Source: a bacterium (GTDB taxonomy: Bacteria; 4484-113; JAFGCY01). Taken from it: 64,000 nt of DNA. The translations under genes were made by a program, and so were the position numbers. The stretch spans positions 83,557 to 147,556 of the forward strand of contig JADZFO010000034.1 of assembly GCA_020849855.1 (NCBI GenBank). The letters run 5' to 3'. The notes beneath the pieces are model-generated. The model saw only the letters and a program-made list of their open reading frames with translations, made no database searches and was not told where the DNA came from. Shown one piece after another: positions 8,740 through 22,657 of this stretch (positions are counted from its first letter, which is position 1; every line of letters begins with the position of its first letter).

Positions 8740-8910
8740 ATGGCTAAGAAAAAGGGTGAAAAGCGAATCAGGGCGATCCTCGCCTGCGAGGAATGTAAGC
8801 AGCGCAACTATTACAGCTCTCGCAACAAGGTGAATACCCCCGCGAAGCTTGAGCTCCGTAAGTACTGCCGCTTCTGCCGCTGCACGAAGCTGCACAAGGA
8901 AACCAAGTAA
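8740..8910 (+). CDS. rpmG: 50S ribosomal protein L33
   Basis: This 56-residue basic protein ([20 protein letters not shown]...) carries two Cys pairs, CEEC and CRFC, i.e. the zinc-binding C+ form of L33. The short length is normal for the family. The ribosome binding region AAAGGTGG precedes ATG 8740. It lies between tuf and tRNA-Trp, the common bacterial order upstream of secE-nusG. Confidence 0.97.
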   Translation: MAKKKGEKRIRAILACEECKQRNYYSSRNKVNTPAKLELRKYCRFCRCTKLHKETK

Positions 8911-8937
8911 GCAGCTGCGCCAGCAGGCGCCCGGCGT

Positions 8938-9011
8938 AGGCCCATAGTTCAATGGCAGAACACTGGTCTCCAAAACCAGGAATGGGGGTTCGAATCCCTC
9001 TGGGCCTGCCA
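8938..9011 (+). tRNA. tRNA-Trp (anticodon CCA), 3' CCA encoded
   Basis: Acceptor AGGCCCA/TGGGCCT, anticodon loop TCTCCAAAA with CCA, T-loop TTCGAAT, discriminator G9008, then CCA 9009-9011. The rpmG-trnW-secE order is widely conserved, and this tRNA is probably cut from the polycistronic transcript. Confidence 0.96.
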
Positions 9012-9081
9012 TTTCATACAGCCGGGAAGATGTTCGCAGCGGGGTTTTGCAGACGCAGGGCCCACCTAGTGGAGACTTACA

Positions 9082-9336
9082 ATGGCGGCGGAAAAGGCAA
9101 GCAGTCAGGAGAGCGGGGCCAAGCCCTCGCTTTCTGACGCTCTCAAGCACTATTACAGCACCCTGCAGTATGAGTGGAAGAAGATCACTTTTCCCAATCG
9201 CACGCAGCTTCTGCAGTCGGTCCTGGTGGTGTTCATTTTCTGCATCTTTCTGATGTTGATCGTATCGGCATACGACCTTGTGGTCGGCTGGGTGTTCCGG
9301 AGTCTGATCCTGCCCAGTACTCCCACAGGACAGTAA
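9082..9336 (+). CDS. secE: preprotein translocase subunit SecE
   Basis: This 84-residue protein has the single-spanning SecE layout: a short cytoplasmic amphipathic helix (YYSTLQYEWKKITFPNRTQL, with the conserved E-W-K-K-I-T-FP motif) and then one transmembrane helix (VLVVFIFCIFLMLIVSAY). It clamps SecY in the Sec translocon. Start ATG 9082 has GTGGAG 7-12 nt upstream. Position before nusG confirms the call. Confidence 0.97.
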   Translation: MAAEKASSQESGAKPSLSDALKHYYSTLQYEWKKITFPNRTQLLQSVLVVFIFCIFLMLIVSAYDLVVGWVFRSLILPSTPTGQ

Positions 9337-9348
9337 GGCGGCATAACG

Positions 9349-9921
9349 ATGGATGGACTTAGACATTCACGCTGGTACGTCCTGCACGCGCTTAGCGGCT
9401 ACGAGGAGAAGGTCAGCCAGACCCTCAAGCACATGCGCGCGCTGGGTAAGTTCGGCGAGGATGTAGATGAGATTCTCGTGCCTTACGAGACCAAGGTCGA
9501 GACGGTCAAGGGCAAGAAGAAGACTGTGCAGAAGAAGATGTACCCCGGTTACGTGCTGGTCAAGATGAACCTGACCAACTCCAACCGGCACTCGATCCGC
9601 CAGATCCAGGGCGTCATCGGTTTCATCGGCTCTGCCGATGCGCCGCAGCCGCTGACGGATCCGGAGATCAACGCCATCTTCTCGCGCATGTCCCAGGAAG
9701 AGCCCGAGGTCGAGATGGATTACGTGGTCGGCGACACCGTCAAGGTGATCCGCGGCCCCTTCTCGGACGCCATCGGCAAGGTCAAGGAAATCGAAATGGA
9801 GCGCCGCAAGGTACGCATCATGATCAGCGTCTTCGGACGCGACACCCAGGTGGAGCTGGACTTCGAGGATGTCGAACCCTATGAGCCCGACGCCCAGCAG
9901 TCCTCCGGGGAGGCGAAGTAA
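9349..9921 (+). CDS. nusG: transcription termination/antitermination factor NusG
   Basis: This 190-residue protein has an N-terminal NGN domain ([28 protein letters not shown]) that binds the RNA polymerase clamp, and a C-terminal KOW domain ([19 protein letters not shown]) that contacts S10 or Rho. ATG 9349 follows an AAGGCGG site 12 nt after secE. Its stop overlaps the rplK start by 1 nt (TAATG), indicating translational coupling. Confidence 0.98.
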   Translation: MDGLRHSRWYVLHALSGYEEKVSQTLKHMRALGKFGEDVDEILVPYETKVETVKGKKKTVQKKMYPGYVLVKMNLTNSNRHSIRQIQGVIGFIGSADAPQPLTDPEINAIFSRMSQEEPEVEMDYVVGDTVKVIRGPFSDAIGKVKEIEMERRKVRIMISVFGRDTQVELDFEDVEPYEPDAQQSSGEAK

Positions 9922-10454
9922 TGGCAAACAAACCAGTCAAGGCAGTGGTTAAGGTCCAGATCGACGGCGCCGCGGCGAAGCCCTCGCCGCCGCTGGGTCC
10001 GGCCCTTGGCCAGCATGGCGTGGCAATCATGGAATTCTGCAAGGCCTTCAATGCGGCGACGCAGGACAAGGCCGGCCAGATCCTTCCGACCGTGATCACT
10101 ATTTATGAGGACCGCACCTTCACCTTCGAGGTGAAGAGCCCGCCCGCCGCCGTGCTGCTGATGAAGGCCGCCGGCCTCGAGCAGGGCAGCAGTGTTCCGC
10201 AGAAGATCAAGGTTGGCAAGGTCACCTGGGAGCAGTGCCAGGAGATTGCCAGGACCAAAATGCAGGACCTCAACGCCCGGGATATTGAAGCGGCAACGCA
10301 GATTATCGCGGGTACCGCCCGCAGCATGGGCTATGTCGTGGCCGGCCACCCCACTGGGCGTGACGACCACTTCAAGCTCGCCACCGCGGCCGAGTTTGAG
10401 GCGATGAAGAAGCAGTACAAGAAGGCTCCGGCCGCCGGCGGCAAGAAGAAGTAA
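9921..10454 (+). CDS. rplK: 50S ribosomal protein L11, C-terminally extended
   Basis: At 177 residues it is longer than the usual 140-147. The N-terminal domain ([24 protein letters not shown], with the Pro-rich thiostrepton/GTPase-centre contact) and the 23S-binding C-terminal domain (GTARSMG) are intact. The extra 30 or so residues at the end (about 145-177) are Lys/Ala-rich and end in GGKKK, and could add rRNA contacts. Start overlaps the nusG stop. It is part of the rplKAJL-rpoBC transcription unit. Confidence 0.97.
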   Translation: MANKPVKAVVKVQIDGAAAKPSPPLGPALGQHGVAIMEFCKAFNAATQDKAGQILPTVITIYEDRTFTFEVKSPPAAVLLMKAAGLEQGSSVPQKIKVGKVTWEQCQEIARTKMQDLNARDIEAATQIIAGTARSMGYVVAGHPTGRDDHFKLATAAEFEAMKKQYKKAPAAGGKKK

Positions 10455-10491
10455 GCCGCCTGCCGGACGCCAGTAAATCAAGGGAGACGAA

Positions 10492-11181
10492 ATGCAACGT
10501 AGTCGCAAGTACCTTGACAAGCGCAAGGCCCTGGGCGAGGCCAAGAAGCCGCTCGAACCCACCGCGGCGCTCACTCTGCTCAAGAGTGTGAGTCGTGACT
10601 GGGAGAGCGTTGACCTCGACATCCGCCTTGGTATCAATACGCGCAAGCCTGACCAGAACGTCCGCGGCACAACCGTGCTGCCCAAGGGCACCGGCAAGAC
10701 CGCGCGTGTGGTCGTGTTCTGCAAGGAAGACAAGGTAGCTGAAGCACAGGAAGCCGGAGCCGATCATGTCGGCCTCGGCGAACTGCTTGACAGGATCCAG
10801 GGCGGCTGGGTCGATTTTGACATCTGCGTGGCCACCCCTGACGTGATGAAGGATGTGTCCCGTGTGGCGAAGGTCCTGGGTCCCCGCGGCATGATGCCGA
10901 ACCCCAAGACCGGCACGGTCACGAACGACATCAAGCAGGCCATTGCGGAGATCAAGAGCGGTAAGGTTGAGTACCGCGCTGACAAGACCGGCATCATCCA
11001 CAACTCCGTGGGCCGGGCGAGCTTCAGCGTGGACGACCTGCGTGAGAACCTGCACCACCTGATCGTGCAGATCCTGCGCGCCAAGCCGGCCACCGTCAAG
11101 GGCCAGTATGTCAAGAGCATCAGTGTTTCAGCAACCCAGACGCCGGGCGTGCGCATAGACCCGAGCCACTTCTCGGCTTAA
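10492..11181 (+). CDS. rplA: 50S ribosomal protein L1
   Basis: This 229-residue protein forms the L1 stalk and is usually an autogenous repressor of rplK-rplA. The family signature region (VLGPRGMMPNPKTGTVT, about residues 128-144) and the flanking GKVEYRADKTGIIHNSVG are clear. Length is typical. GGGAGAC precedes ATG 10492. No specific L1-binding leader is recognisable. Confidence 0.98.
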   Translation: MQRSRKYLDKRKALGEAKKPLEPTAALTLLKSVSRDWESVDLDIRLGINTRKPDQNVRGTTVLPKGTGKTARVVVFCKEDKVAEAQEAGADHVGLGELLDRIQGGWVDFDICVATPDVMKDVSRVAKVLGPRGMMPNPKTGTVTNDIKQAIAEIKSGKVEYRADKTGIIHNSVGRASFSVDDLRENLHHLIVQILRAKPATVKGQYVKSISVSATQTPGVRIDPSHFSA

Positions 11182-11192
11182 CGGGGGATTTG

Positions 11193-11708
11193 ATGAACCG
11201 TAGCGGTAAAGAGCAAAAAGTTGATCAGTACGAGCAGGCGGTCGGCGTCGCGACCTATGCCTTCCTCTGCGAGTACAACAAAATCTCAGTTGCTGATTTC
11301 GAGAAGGCCCGCGCAGACTTCCGTGAGCTGGGTGCCGGCACTGTTGTGCTGAAGAACACCCTGGCCCGGATCGTCTTTGAGCGCCACGGCCTGGAGCAGG
11401 TCGCGGAGTACCTCGCCGGCCCCAGCTTGCTGGTGTACGGCAGCGAAGAGGTGGCTCCGGTGGCCAAGCTGCTGGACAAGATGATGCGCCGCTTCCGGGG
11501 CAACCTGGGCGTCAAGGCCATCATTTTTGACGGCTCGATCTTCGGCAAGGAGCAGTTCAAGAGCTTCACCAACCTTCCCACGAAGGATGAGGTTCGTGCG
11601 CGTCTGCTGGGTGTCCTCCAGGCACCGCTGGGTAACTTCCTGCGCGTCAACAGCGCGGCCCAGCGCCTGGTCACGGTGCTCAGCCAGTACGCCGAAAAGT
11701 CCGCTTAG
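11193..11708 (+). CDS. rplJ: 50S ribosomal protein L10
   Basis: This 171-residue L10 anchors L7/L12 dimers at the stalk. The family core is VVLKNTLARIVFERHGLEQ, with GPSLLVYGSEEVAPVAKLL further on. The C-terminal helix (APLGNFLRVNSAAQRLVTVLSQYAEK) matches the L12-dimer binding helix. I use ATG 11193, with GGGGGAT upstream, in preference to the TTG one codon earlier. It is 11 nt after rplA, which leaves no room for an L10-type regulatory leader. Confidence 0.96.
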   Translation: MNRSGKEQKVDQYEQAVGVATYAFLCEYNKISVADFEKARADFRELGAGTVVLKNTLARIVFERHGLEQVAEYLAGPSLLVYGSEEVAPVAKLLDKMMRRFRGNLGVKAIIFDGSIFGKEQFKSFTNLPTKDEVRARLLGVLQAPLGNFLRVNSAAQRLVTVLSQYAEKSA

Positions 11709-11783
11709 CGGACAGCCGGGGCGGATCCGGCATGACTCGACATTACCTGGGGCGTTAGCCCTAATGAGAATGCGGAGGTTGCA

Positions 11784-12215
11784 ATGTCTGTAGCTGATCT
11801 GAAGGACAAGGTACTCGCCCTGTCCGCTGACGAGCAGAAGGAGTTCTTTGCTGAGACTCTGGGCGCGCTGCCGGTGGTGCGCGTCAACGATCTCGTCAAG
11901 CATCTGGAAGAGACCTGGGGCGTCAGCGCCGCGGTCGCTGCTGCGCCGGTCATGGTCGCTGCCGCTGGCGGCGGTGGTGACGAGGGCGGCGGTGCCGAGG
12001 CCAAGACCGAGTTCGACGTCATCCTCAAGGAAGTCGGCGACGCCAAGCTCAACGTTATCAAGGTGGTCCGTGACATCACCGGCCTGGGCCTGAAGGAAGC
12101 CAAGGAGCTGGTCGAGGCCGCTCCGAAGCCCGTCAAGGAGAAGGTGCCCAAGGCCGAGGCCGACGACATGGTCAAGAAGCTCATTGAGGCCGGCGCGAGC
12201 GCTGAGCTAAAGTAA
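11784..12215 (+). CDS. rplL: 50S ribosomal protein L7/L12
   Basis: At 143 residues it is slightly longer than the usual 120-130. The N-terminal dimerisation helices are followed by an Ala/Gly hinge ([21 protein letters not shown], about 50-72) and the factor-binding C-terminal domain ([37 protein letters not shown]). The Gly-rich hinge accounts for most of the extra length. Start ATG 11784 has GGAGG. A 75-nt gap separates it from rplJ, and a hairpin lies between it and rpoB. Confidence 0.97.
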   Translation: MSVADLKDKVLALSADEQKEFFAETLGALPVVRVNDLVKHLEETWGVSAAVAAAPVMVAAAGGGGDEGGGAEAKTEFDVILKEVGDAKLNVIKVVRDITGLGLKEAKELVEAAPKPVKEKVPKAEADDMVKKLIEAGASAELK

Positions 12216-12251
12216 GCCAAACCCTGATATACAATAGCAACAACTGGTAAT

Positions 12252-12279
12252 CCACCGGGGGGCCATGGCCCTCCGGTGG
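12252..12279 (+). terminator. rplL-rpoB intergenic hairpin (attenuator-like)
   Basis: A 7-bp perfect stem CCACCGG/CCGGTGG is extended inward by further pairs and is followed by GTTTG rather than a U-run. It is placed like the partial terminator that lowers rpoBC relative to r-protein transcription in E. coli. The attenuation role is inferred by position. Confidence 0.55.
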
Positions 12280-12365
12280 TTTGCCGCGTCAACCCCTGCC
12301 CCCGGGGAAGACGCAGCTTTGTACTGGCGGGCAGCTTCGCTTCAAAGCGAAAGGAGAGATGAAGA

Positions 12366-15300
12366 GTGGGTAACCTGATTGAGTTCCGACACGCACTGAC
12401 CGACTACAAAGAACGCCCGCTGCCGAACCTGCTAGAAGTTCCGACCAAGGCATTTGAGTGGTTCTGTTTCCACGGCATTCGCGAGGTCTTTGACGAGATC
12501 TTCCCGATTGCCTCGAACGACGGCAAGTACGAACTGCACTTTACTGATTACGAGATCGTGCTGCCCAGCATCACGCCGCGTGAGTGCTTTGACACTGACG
12601 CCAACTACAACGCGACGCTGCGCGGCATCTTCTCCTTCCATAACAACCAGACCGGAGAAATCAAGGAACAGGAAGTATTTATCTGCGAGCTGCCGTTCAT
12701 GACCAAGAACGGCACCTTCATCATCAACGGCGTTGAGCGCGTGGTGGTGAACCAGCTCGTCCGCGCCCCGGGTGTCTACTTCACCAAGGGCGAGAAGCGC
12801 ACGGCCAACGAGAACGCGCACATGGTGAAGCTCATCCCTTACCGTGGTGCCTGGCTGCGCTATGAGTACGACATCAAGACCGCCTCCTACCAGGTGCGCA
12901 TGGACAGCCCGCGCCGCGTGCTGAAGATCCCGATGATGGACTTCCTGCGCGCCCTGGGCTTCACCGTCGACCAGGACCGCAACCTCATCTGCCTGACGGA
13001 CGAGATGTGGGAGCACTACGGGCTGGACCGCAACATGTGGCCCAACCCGGAGATGAGCACCGAGGACGAAGGCCTGAAGGGAACGCTGCAGCGTGACACC
13101 ACCCGCAGCATGCGCGAGGCGCAGGTGGAAATCTGGCGTAAGCTGCACCCCACCGACCCCTACAGTGACGAAGTGCTGTCCAACATGCTGCCCAGCCGCT
13201 TCTTTGACCCCAAGCGCTATGACCTGCAGCGGGTGGGCCGCTACATCCTTAACAAGAAGCTTGAGCTGAACATCTCCGAGGACACGCTGACCCTGTCGGT
13301 GGCGGACATGTTCGAGGCCTTCCGCAGCCTCAAGGAGCTGCAGGAAGGCAGCCGCGGGCGGATCGACGACATCGACCACCTGAACCTGGAGAACCGCCGC
13401 ACCGAGCATGTGGGCGAGCAGCTGGCCAACCAGTTCCGCAAGGGCCTGCAGCGCGTTGAGCGCATCGTCCGCGAAAAGATGATGCTGCCCGAGGCGGAGA
13501 AGGAAAGCCCCAAGACCCTGATCAACACGCGTCCGATCATCGGTGTGGTCAAGGAGTTCTTCGGGTCGAGCCAGATGAGCCAGTTCATGGATAACACGAA
13601 CCCGCTCACCAGCCTGACCCACAAGCGCCGCTTCAGCGCCCTGGGCCCCAAGGGCCTGACCCGCGAGGCCGCGCGCTTTGACTTCCGCGACGTGCACCAC
13701 AGCCACTACGGCCGCGTCTGCCCGATCGAGAGCCCGGAAGGCCCGAACATCGGCCTGATCAGCTCCCTGAGCTGCTATGCCCGGGTTAACGACTACGGCT
13801 TTATCGAGACGCCTTACTTCCGCGTCACCGGCGGCGTCATCTCCGACGAGATGGTCTACCTCAGCGCCGACCAGGAGCTGGAGTTCCACATCGCCCCCAG
13901 CACCGTACTGGCTGATAAGGAAGGCTATATCCAGGAGCCGGTGCTCTTCGTGCGCCGCCGCGGCAACTTCGAGCAGGTCAGCCGCGAGGACGTCGACTAT
14001 GTCGAGGTCGCCCCGAACCAGTTCATCTCGGTGACCACCAGCCTGATCCCCTTCCTGGAGCACGACGACGCCAACCGCGCGCTGATGGGCTCCAACATGC
14101 AGCGCCAGGCCGTGCCCCTGCTCTACCCCGACAGCCCGGTGGTCGGCACTGGTATCGAGCGCAAGCTGGCCGAGGACGCCGGCGGCCTGGAGATCAGCCC
14201 CTTCTGCGGCGAGGTTACCTACGTCGACAGCAAGAAGATCACTCTGCGCAAGGGCATCGTCTACGACCGCCACACCTGCGAGATCCTCGACCTGCCCAAC
14301 ATGGAGAAGATCGAGGGCGAGGAGATCCTGACGCGCAGCAAGTTCGATTACATCTTCGAGCCGCACACCGTGCAGCAGGAGACATACCGTAAGCTGCCTT
14401 TCGAGGACCGCGCCTTCCGCAAACTGCGCAAGAGCAACGAGCACACGGAGACCCTCTCCCTGCGCAAGTTCCAGCGCAGTAACCAGGGCACCCTGATCAA
14501 CCAGCGCATCGTGGTCCGCAAGGGCTACCCGGTGATCAAGGGCGACCTGTTGGCCGACAGCTCCAGCACCTTCATGGGAGAGCTGGCGCTGGGCCAGAAC
14601 GTGCTTGTCGGCCTGATGAGCTGGCGCGGTTACAACTTTGAGGACGCCATCCTGGTGTCCGAGCGCCTGATCAAGCAGAACCTCTACACCAGCATCCACA
14701 TCGAGAAGCATGAGTGCGAGGCGCGCCAGACCAAGCTGGGCCCGGAGAAGATCACCCGCGAAATCACAGGCCTCTCTGAGGACTACATCGAGCGCAACCT
14801 CGACGAGCGCGGCGTGATCCGCGTGGGCGCCGAGGTGAAGTCCGGCGACGTTCTGGTGGGCAAGATCACCCCCAAGGGCGAAAGCGACCTGACCGGCGAA
14901 GAGAAGCTGATCCGCGCAGTCTTCGGCGACAAGGGTAAGGGCTTCAAGAACACCCCGCTGAAGCTGCCGCACGGTGAGGACGGCGTGATCATCGCGACCA
15001 GCTACCACAGCCGCGACACCGGCGATGAGCTGGCGCATAACGTGGTTGAGATGGCGCGGGTCTACATCGCCAAGCGCCGTTACCTGCAGGTGGGCGACAA
15101 GATGGCCGGCCGCCACGGTAACAAGGGTGTTGTCTCCAACATCCTGCCGGTTGAGGACATGCCCTTCCTGCCTGACGGCACCCCGCTGGACATCATCCTC
15201 AACCCTCTCGGCGTGCCCAGCCGAATGAACATCGGCCAGGTGCTCGAGACGCACCTGGGCCTGGCCTGCAGCCAGATCGACATCAGCAACGAACCCGAGA

Positions 15301-15951
15301 TCGACGCGGTCAAGGCGCTCAAGGAAAGCGAGCACTTCGAGCATCACGGCGAGCTGGCGGTGACGATGGAAGACGCCATCAGCTTCACCCGCCGCAAGTC
15401 CCCGCTGAAGGTCAAGGTGCCGGTCTTCCACAGCCCCAGTGAAGGCAAGATCCGCGGTATGTTCGAGCGCATGAAGCTGCCCCTGGACGGCAAGACCGTC
15501 CTGTATGACGGCGTCACCGGCGCGCGGCTGAAGGAGCGCGTGATGGTCGGCCTGATGTACTTCATGAAGCTCAACCACCTGGTGGACGACAAGATCCACG
15601 CCCGTTCCACCGGCTCCTATGCCCTGATCACCCAGCAGCCCCTTGGCGGAAAGGCCCAGTTCGGCGGCCAGCGCCTGGGAGAGATGGAGGTCTGGGCCCT
15701 GGAAGGCTATGGTGCCGCCTACCTGCTCAAGGAGATGCTGACCGTCAAGTCCGACGACGTTGTGGGCCGTAACAACACCTACAAGGCGATCGTCGACGGC
15801 CGCATCATCCCCGAGCCCGGCATCCCTGAAAGTTTCTACGTCATGGTCAACGAGCTCAAGAGCCTCGGCCTTGACGTCACAGTTATCCACGAGGGTGAAG
15901 AAGCCCGCCGCGGCTTCTTTGACAGCGAGAGCACTTTTGCTATCCGAGGAG

Positions 15952-15971
<20 letters not shown>
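12366..15971 (+). CDS. rpoB: DNA-directed RNA polymerase subunit beta
   Basis: This 1201-residue beta subunit starts at GTG 12366 behind AAGGAGAG. Recognisable blocks include the rifampicin pocket (SSQMSQFMDNTNPL, THKRRFSALGPKGLTREAA, GRVCPIESPEGPNIGLI), the hybrid-binding GDKMAGRHGNKGVVS and the C-terminal MEVWALEGYGAAYLLKEMLT. The residues equivalent to E. coli Q513, D516, H526 and S531 are all present, so nothing predicts intrinsic rifampicin resistance. It overlaps the rpoC start by 20 nt. Confidence 0.99.
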
Positions 15972-20283
<4,312 letters not shown>

Positions 20284-20324
20284 GTCACAGCTCTGCCTGC
20301 CGGAAGGCAACAATGCAGTACACG

Positions 20325-20356
20325 AAAGAGGGACGCGCAGGCGTCCCTCTTTGCTT
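20325..20356 (+). terminator. rho-independent terminator after rpoC
   Basis: A perfect 12-bp stem, AAAGAGGGACGC/GCGTCCCTCTTT, has loop GCAG and a following TTGCTTTG. It ends the tuf-rpoC block 42 nt after the rpoC stop. Confidence 0.85.
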
Positions 20357-20403
20357 TGCGGTGCCGGGGCAGCCGCGTGCAACAGTCCGCGTTCTGGCAC
20401 GTC

Positions 20404-20409
20404 TATAAT
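20404..20409 (+). promoter_or_regulatory. -10 element of Ser/Thr kinase gene (near-leaderless)
   Basis: TATAAT ends 9 nt before ATG 20419, predicting a 5' leader of about 3 nt with no ribosome binding site. Confidence 0.6.
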
Positions 20410-20418
20410 CCAAACCGC

Positions 20419-21675
20419 ATGAAGCCAGACCGCATCGGCAAATACAGCATCCTCGGAGAACTGGGCAAGGGCTCCATGGGCGTGGTCTACGAGGGCCAGG
20501 CGGCCCCGGAGCAGCCCCCTGTCGCGGTCAAGGTCTTCTTCCCCGACACCCAGCTCAGCCCCGAAGAGCTGGCCACGCTAAAGGACCGCTTTGATCGCGA
20601 GGGCGCGGCACTGACCTCCGTGCACCATCCAAACGTGGTGGAAGTGCTGGAAGTCGGCCAGGACGGCGGCCACGAGTACATCGTGATGGAGAAGCTGCCC
20701 GGCCTGAACCTCAAGGAGCTGCTGCAGCTTGGCACGCGTTTCACCCTGGCCGAGACCATCGACATCATCCTGCAGCTCCTGGCCGGCCTCGGCGCCTGCC
20801 ATAAGTCCGGGCTGGTGCACCGCGACGTCAAGCCCGCCAACCTGGTGCGCAGCCCCCAGGGCGAGATCAAGCTGACCGACTTTGGCATCGCCCGTGTCCT
20901 CAAGGACGCCACCCTGGCCCGCAGCGGGACCGTGGTGGGAACGCCGAACTACATGAGCCCCGAACAGATCCGCGGCGAGAACGTCGATGCGCGCAGCGAC
21001 ATCTTCAGCGCCGGTGTGCTGATGTACGAACTCCTGACCGGCCGCAAACCCTTTGACGGTCCTGACGTCACCGCGATCATGTACAACGTGGCCAATGTCC
21101 AGCCGCCCAGCCTGCGCTTCTATAACGGCGCGCTGCCCGAAGAGCTGGACGCGGTGGTCTTCGCCGCCCTGGCCAAGCGCTCAGAGGAGCGCTATCCCGA
21201 TACCGAGCAGTTCAGCTCCGCCATCCGCCGCCTGGAGCAATCCCTGCACTTCCGGGATGACACCGAGGCGGTGCTCAACGCCCTGCCGGCCAGCCCGGAT
21301 GCCGACGCCTCCATCGGCGGCGCGATCAGCGGCGCCCCGGCGCCGGGCGTCTCCGCAGCGGCCGGGACCGGCGTACGGGCCAGCACGGCAAGTATTGCCG
21401 GTATTGGCGCCGGCATCCCGGCCATCCCAGGCGTACAGCTCAGCGGAACGGTCTACTGCGTGGACTGCGGCGCGGCCAACAGCGAGAGCCAGGAGTTTTG
21501 CCTCAGCTGCATGCGGCCCCTGCTCAAGCGCAGCACGATCCACCAGATGGCAGCCGCCCAGGCCCGCATGCTGGGGCGCACACGCCGCGTGGACATGATA
21601 TTCCTGAGCTGCCTGTCGGTGGTGATGGTCACAATCGCCATCGCGGTCATCTGGCTGATGTTCTTTAAGCAGTAA
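20419..21675 (+). CDS. membrane-anchored Ser/Thr protein kinase with C-terminal zinc ribbon
   Basis: This 418-residue Hanks-type kinase has a P-loop GELGKGSMGVVYEG (about 13-26), catalytic loop HRDVKPANLV (134-143), DFG at 154-156, and an activation segment ending in SPEQIRG in place of APE. After a Gly/Ala/Ser linker there is a CVDC...CLSC zinc ribbon (about 345-365) and one transmembrane helix at the extreme C-terminus (about 395-415). Unlike PknB proteins it has no extracellular domain, so the anchor faces the kinase to the cytoplasm. ATG 20419 is preferred over upstream in-frame starts because the -10 lies just before it. It is a single gene after the rpoC terminator. Confidence 0.92.
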   Translation: MKPDRIGKYSILGELGKGSMGVVYEGQAAPEQPPVAVKVFFPDTQLSPEELATLKDRFDREGAALTSVHHPNVVEVLEVGQDGGHEYIVMEKLPGLNLKELLQLGTRFTLAETIDIILQLLAGLGACHKSGLVHRDVKPANLVRSPQGEIKLTDFGIARVLKDATLARSGTVVGTPNYMSPEQIRGENVDARSDIFSAGVLMYELLTGRKPFDGPDVTAIMYNVANVQPPSLRFYNGALPEELDAVVFAALAKRSEERYPDTEQFSSAIRRLEQSLHFRDDTEAVLNALPASPDADASIGGAISGAPAPGVSAAAGTGVRASTASIAGIGAGIPAIPGVQLSGTVYCVDCGAANSESQEFCLSCMRPLLKRSTIHQMAAAQARMLGRTRRVDMIFLSCLSVVMVTIAIAVIWLMFFKQ

Positions 21676-21698
21676 GAGGCAGGGCAATCGGCCGCAGT

Positions 21699-22646
21699 TT
21701 ACTGCTGTTCCTTGCGCTTGCTGCGGCTGCTGATGCGCTCATCCTGCAGCAGGTCGTCCAGATCAAGCGATTCAATGATCTGCCCCAGCTCCCGGGCCCA
21801 GCGCGGCAGCTCACTTTCCTGCTTGCTGACAGGCTGTGGCGCCCTGGCCGGCTGTGCCGGGCCGGGCTTGCCCGCAGGCGCGCCGGAAGCTGCCACTGGC
21901 GCTGCGTTGGCCGGCTGCGCGGCGACTCCCGGGCCCGGCCGCTGGGCCTCAGCCGGAGCAGCGGTTGTGCTCACTCCTGCTGTCTGTTGCGGCGCCTGGG
22001 CCAGCAGGCGGGCTTCTTCCTCGCCAAGGCGCTTGCGCACTTCCTCAGGCAGGCGCGCGTCAAGCTGCTTCAGGGGGTCGTAGTCCTCGTCGCCGTAGGC
22101 TTCCAGAATGCTCTCGGCGATGGTTGCCTCTTCCTCCAGCCGGCTCTGCCTGCCGGGCTTGCCGCTGCCGCCGCGCCGCAGCATCTCGTTGATCTTGCCC
22201 TGCAGTTCGCGCAGGCGGCTGACCTCAGCCGCGCCGCCCAGGGTGGGGTCGTGCTGCGCTTGATGGATCTTGCGCGAGAGGTACTTGCTGTATTCCACCA
22301 GCATGAAGCGCTCATTGGAGCGCAGCAGCTTGCGGTAGGCGCGCTTGTCGCGGCGCTTCTGCCAGCCGCGGTTGATATTGCCCGCCAGCTTGCCAAAGAC
22401 GAAGCTCAGCACCAGGCCCATGATTGAGCCCACAGGGATAAAGAAGTCTTCGCTGATCCCGGCCAGGCTGACCACAAGGCCGATATAGCTGATCATCATG
22501 GCAAACCAGATCAGCACTGTCGGCCAGCAGCCGTTTCGCTCAACGCCCCAGGAGATCAGTTCCTTTTCATCCGGCTTATAGAGCTTCCCCGCCGGCGTGA
22601 GTCGCCAGTCCAGGTCTTCAACCAGATGTTCGATTACGTCTTTCAT
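21699..22646 (-). CDS. membrane protein with Ala/Pro-rich linker, unknown function
   Basis: This 315-residue protein has a short cytoplasmic start, two hydrophobic helices (about residues 40-62 and 70-92), a basic coiled region (QKRRDKRAYRKLLRSNERF), a charged middle part and an Ala/Pro/Gly-rich disordered linker (about 210-280). It closes with a short acidic-basic tail (DLDDLLQDERISSRSKRKEQQ). No family is recognised. It starts 11 nt after the stop of the secreted-protein gene upstream on the same strand, so the two form an operon. Its end is convergent with the kinase gene. Confidence 0.7.
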   Translation of the reverse strand: MKDVIEHLVEDLDWRLTPAGKLYKPDEKELISWGVERNGCWPTVLIWFAMMISYIGLVVSLAGISEDFFIPVGSIMGLVLSFVFGKLAGNINRGWQKRRDKRAYRKLLRSNERFMLVEYSKYLSRKIHQAQHDPTLGGAAEVSRLRELQGKINEMLRRGGSGKPGRQSRLEEEATIAESILEAYGDEDYDPLKQLDARLPEEVRKRLGEEEARLLAQAPQQTAGVSTTAAPAEAQRPGPGVAAQPANAAPVAASGAPAGKPGPAQPARAPQPVSKQESELPRWARELGQIIESLDLDDLLQDERISSRSKRKEQQ

Positions 22647-22657
22647 TGAAACTCAGC

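Noticed and set aside
13561-13740. Possible intrinsic rifampicin resistance in RpoB
   Set aside because: All main resistance positions (Gln, Asp, His and Ser equivalents) carry the susceptible residues.
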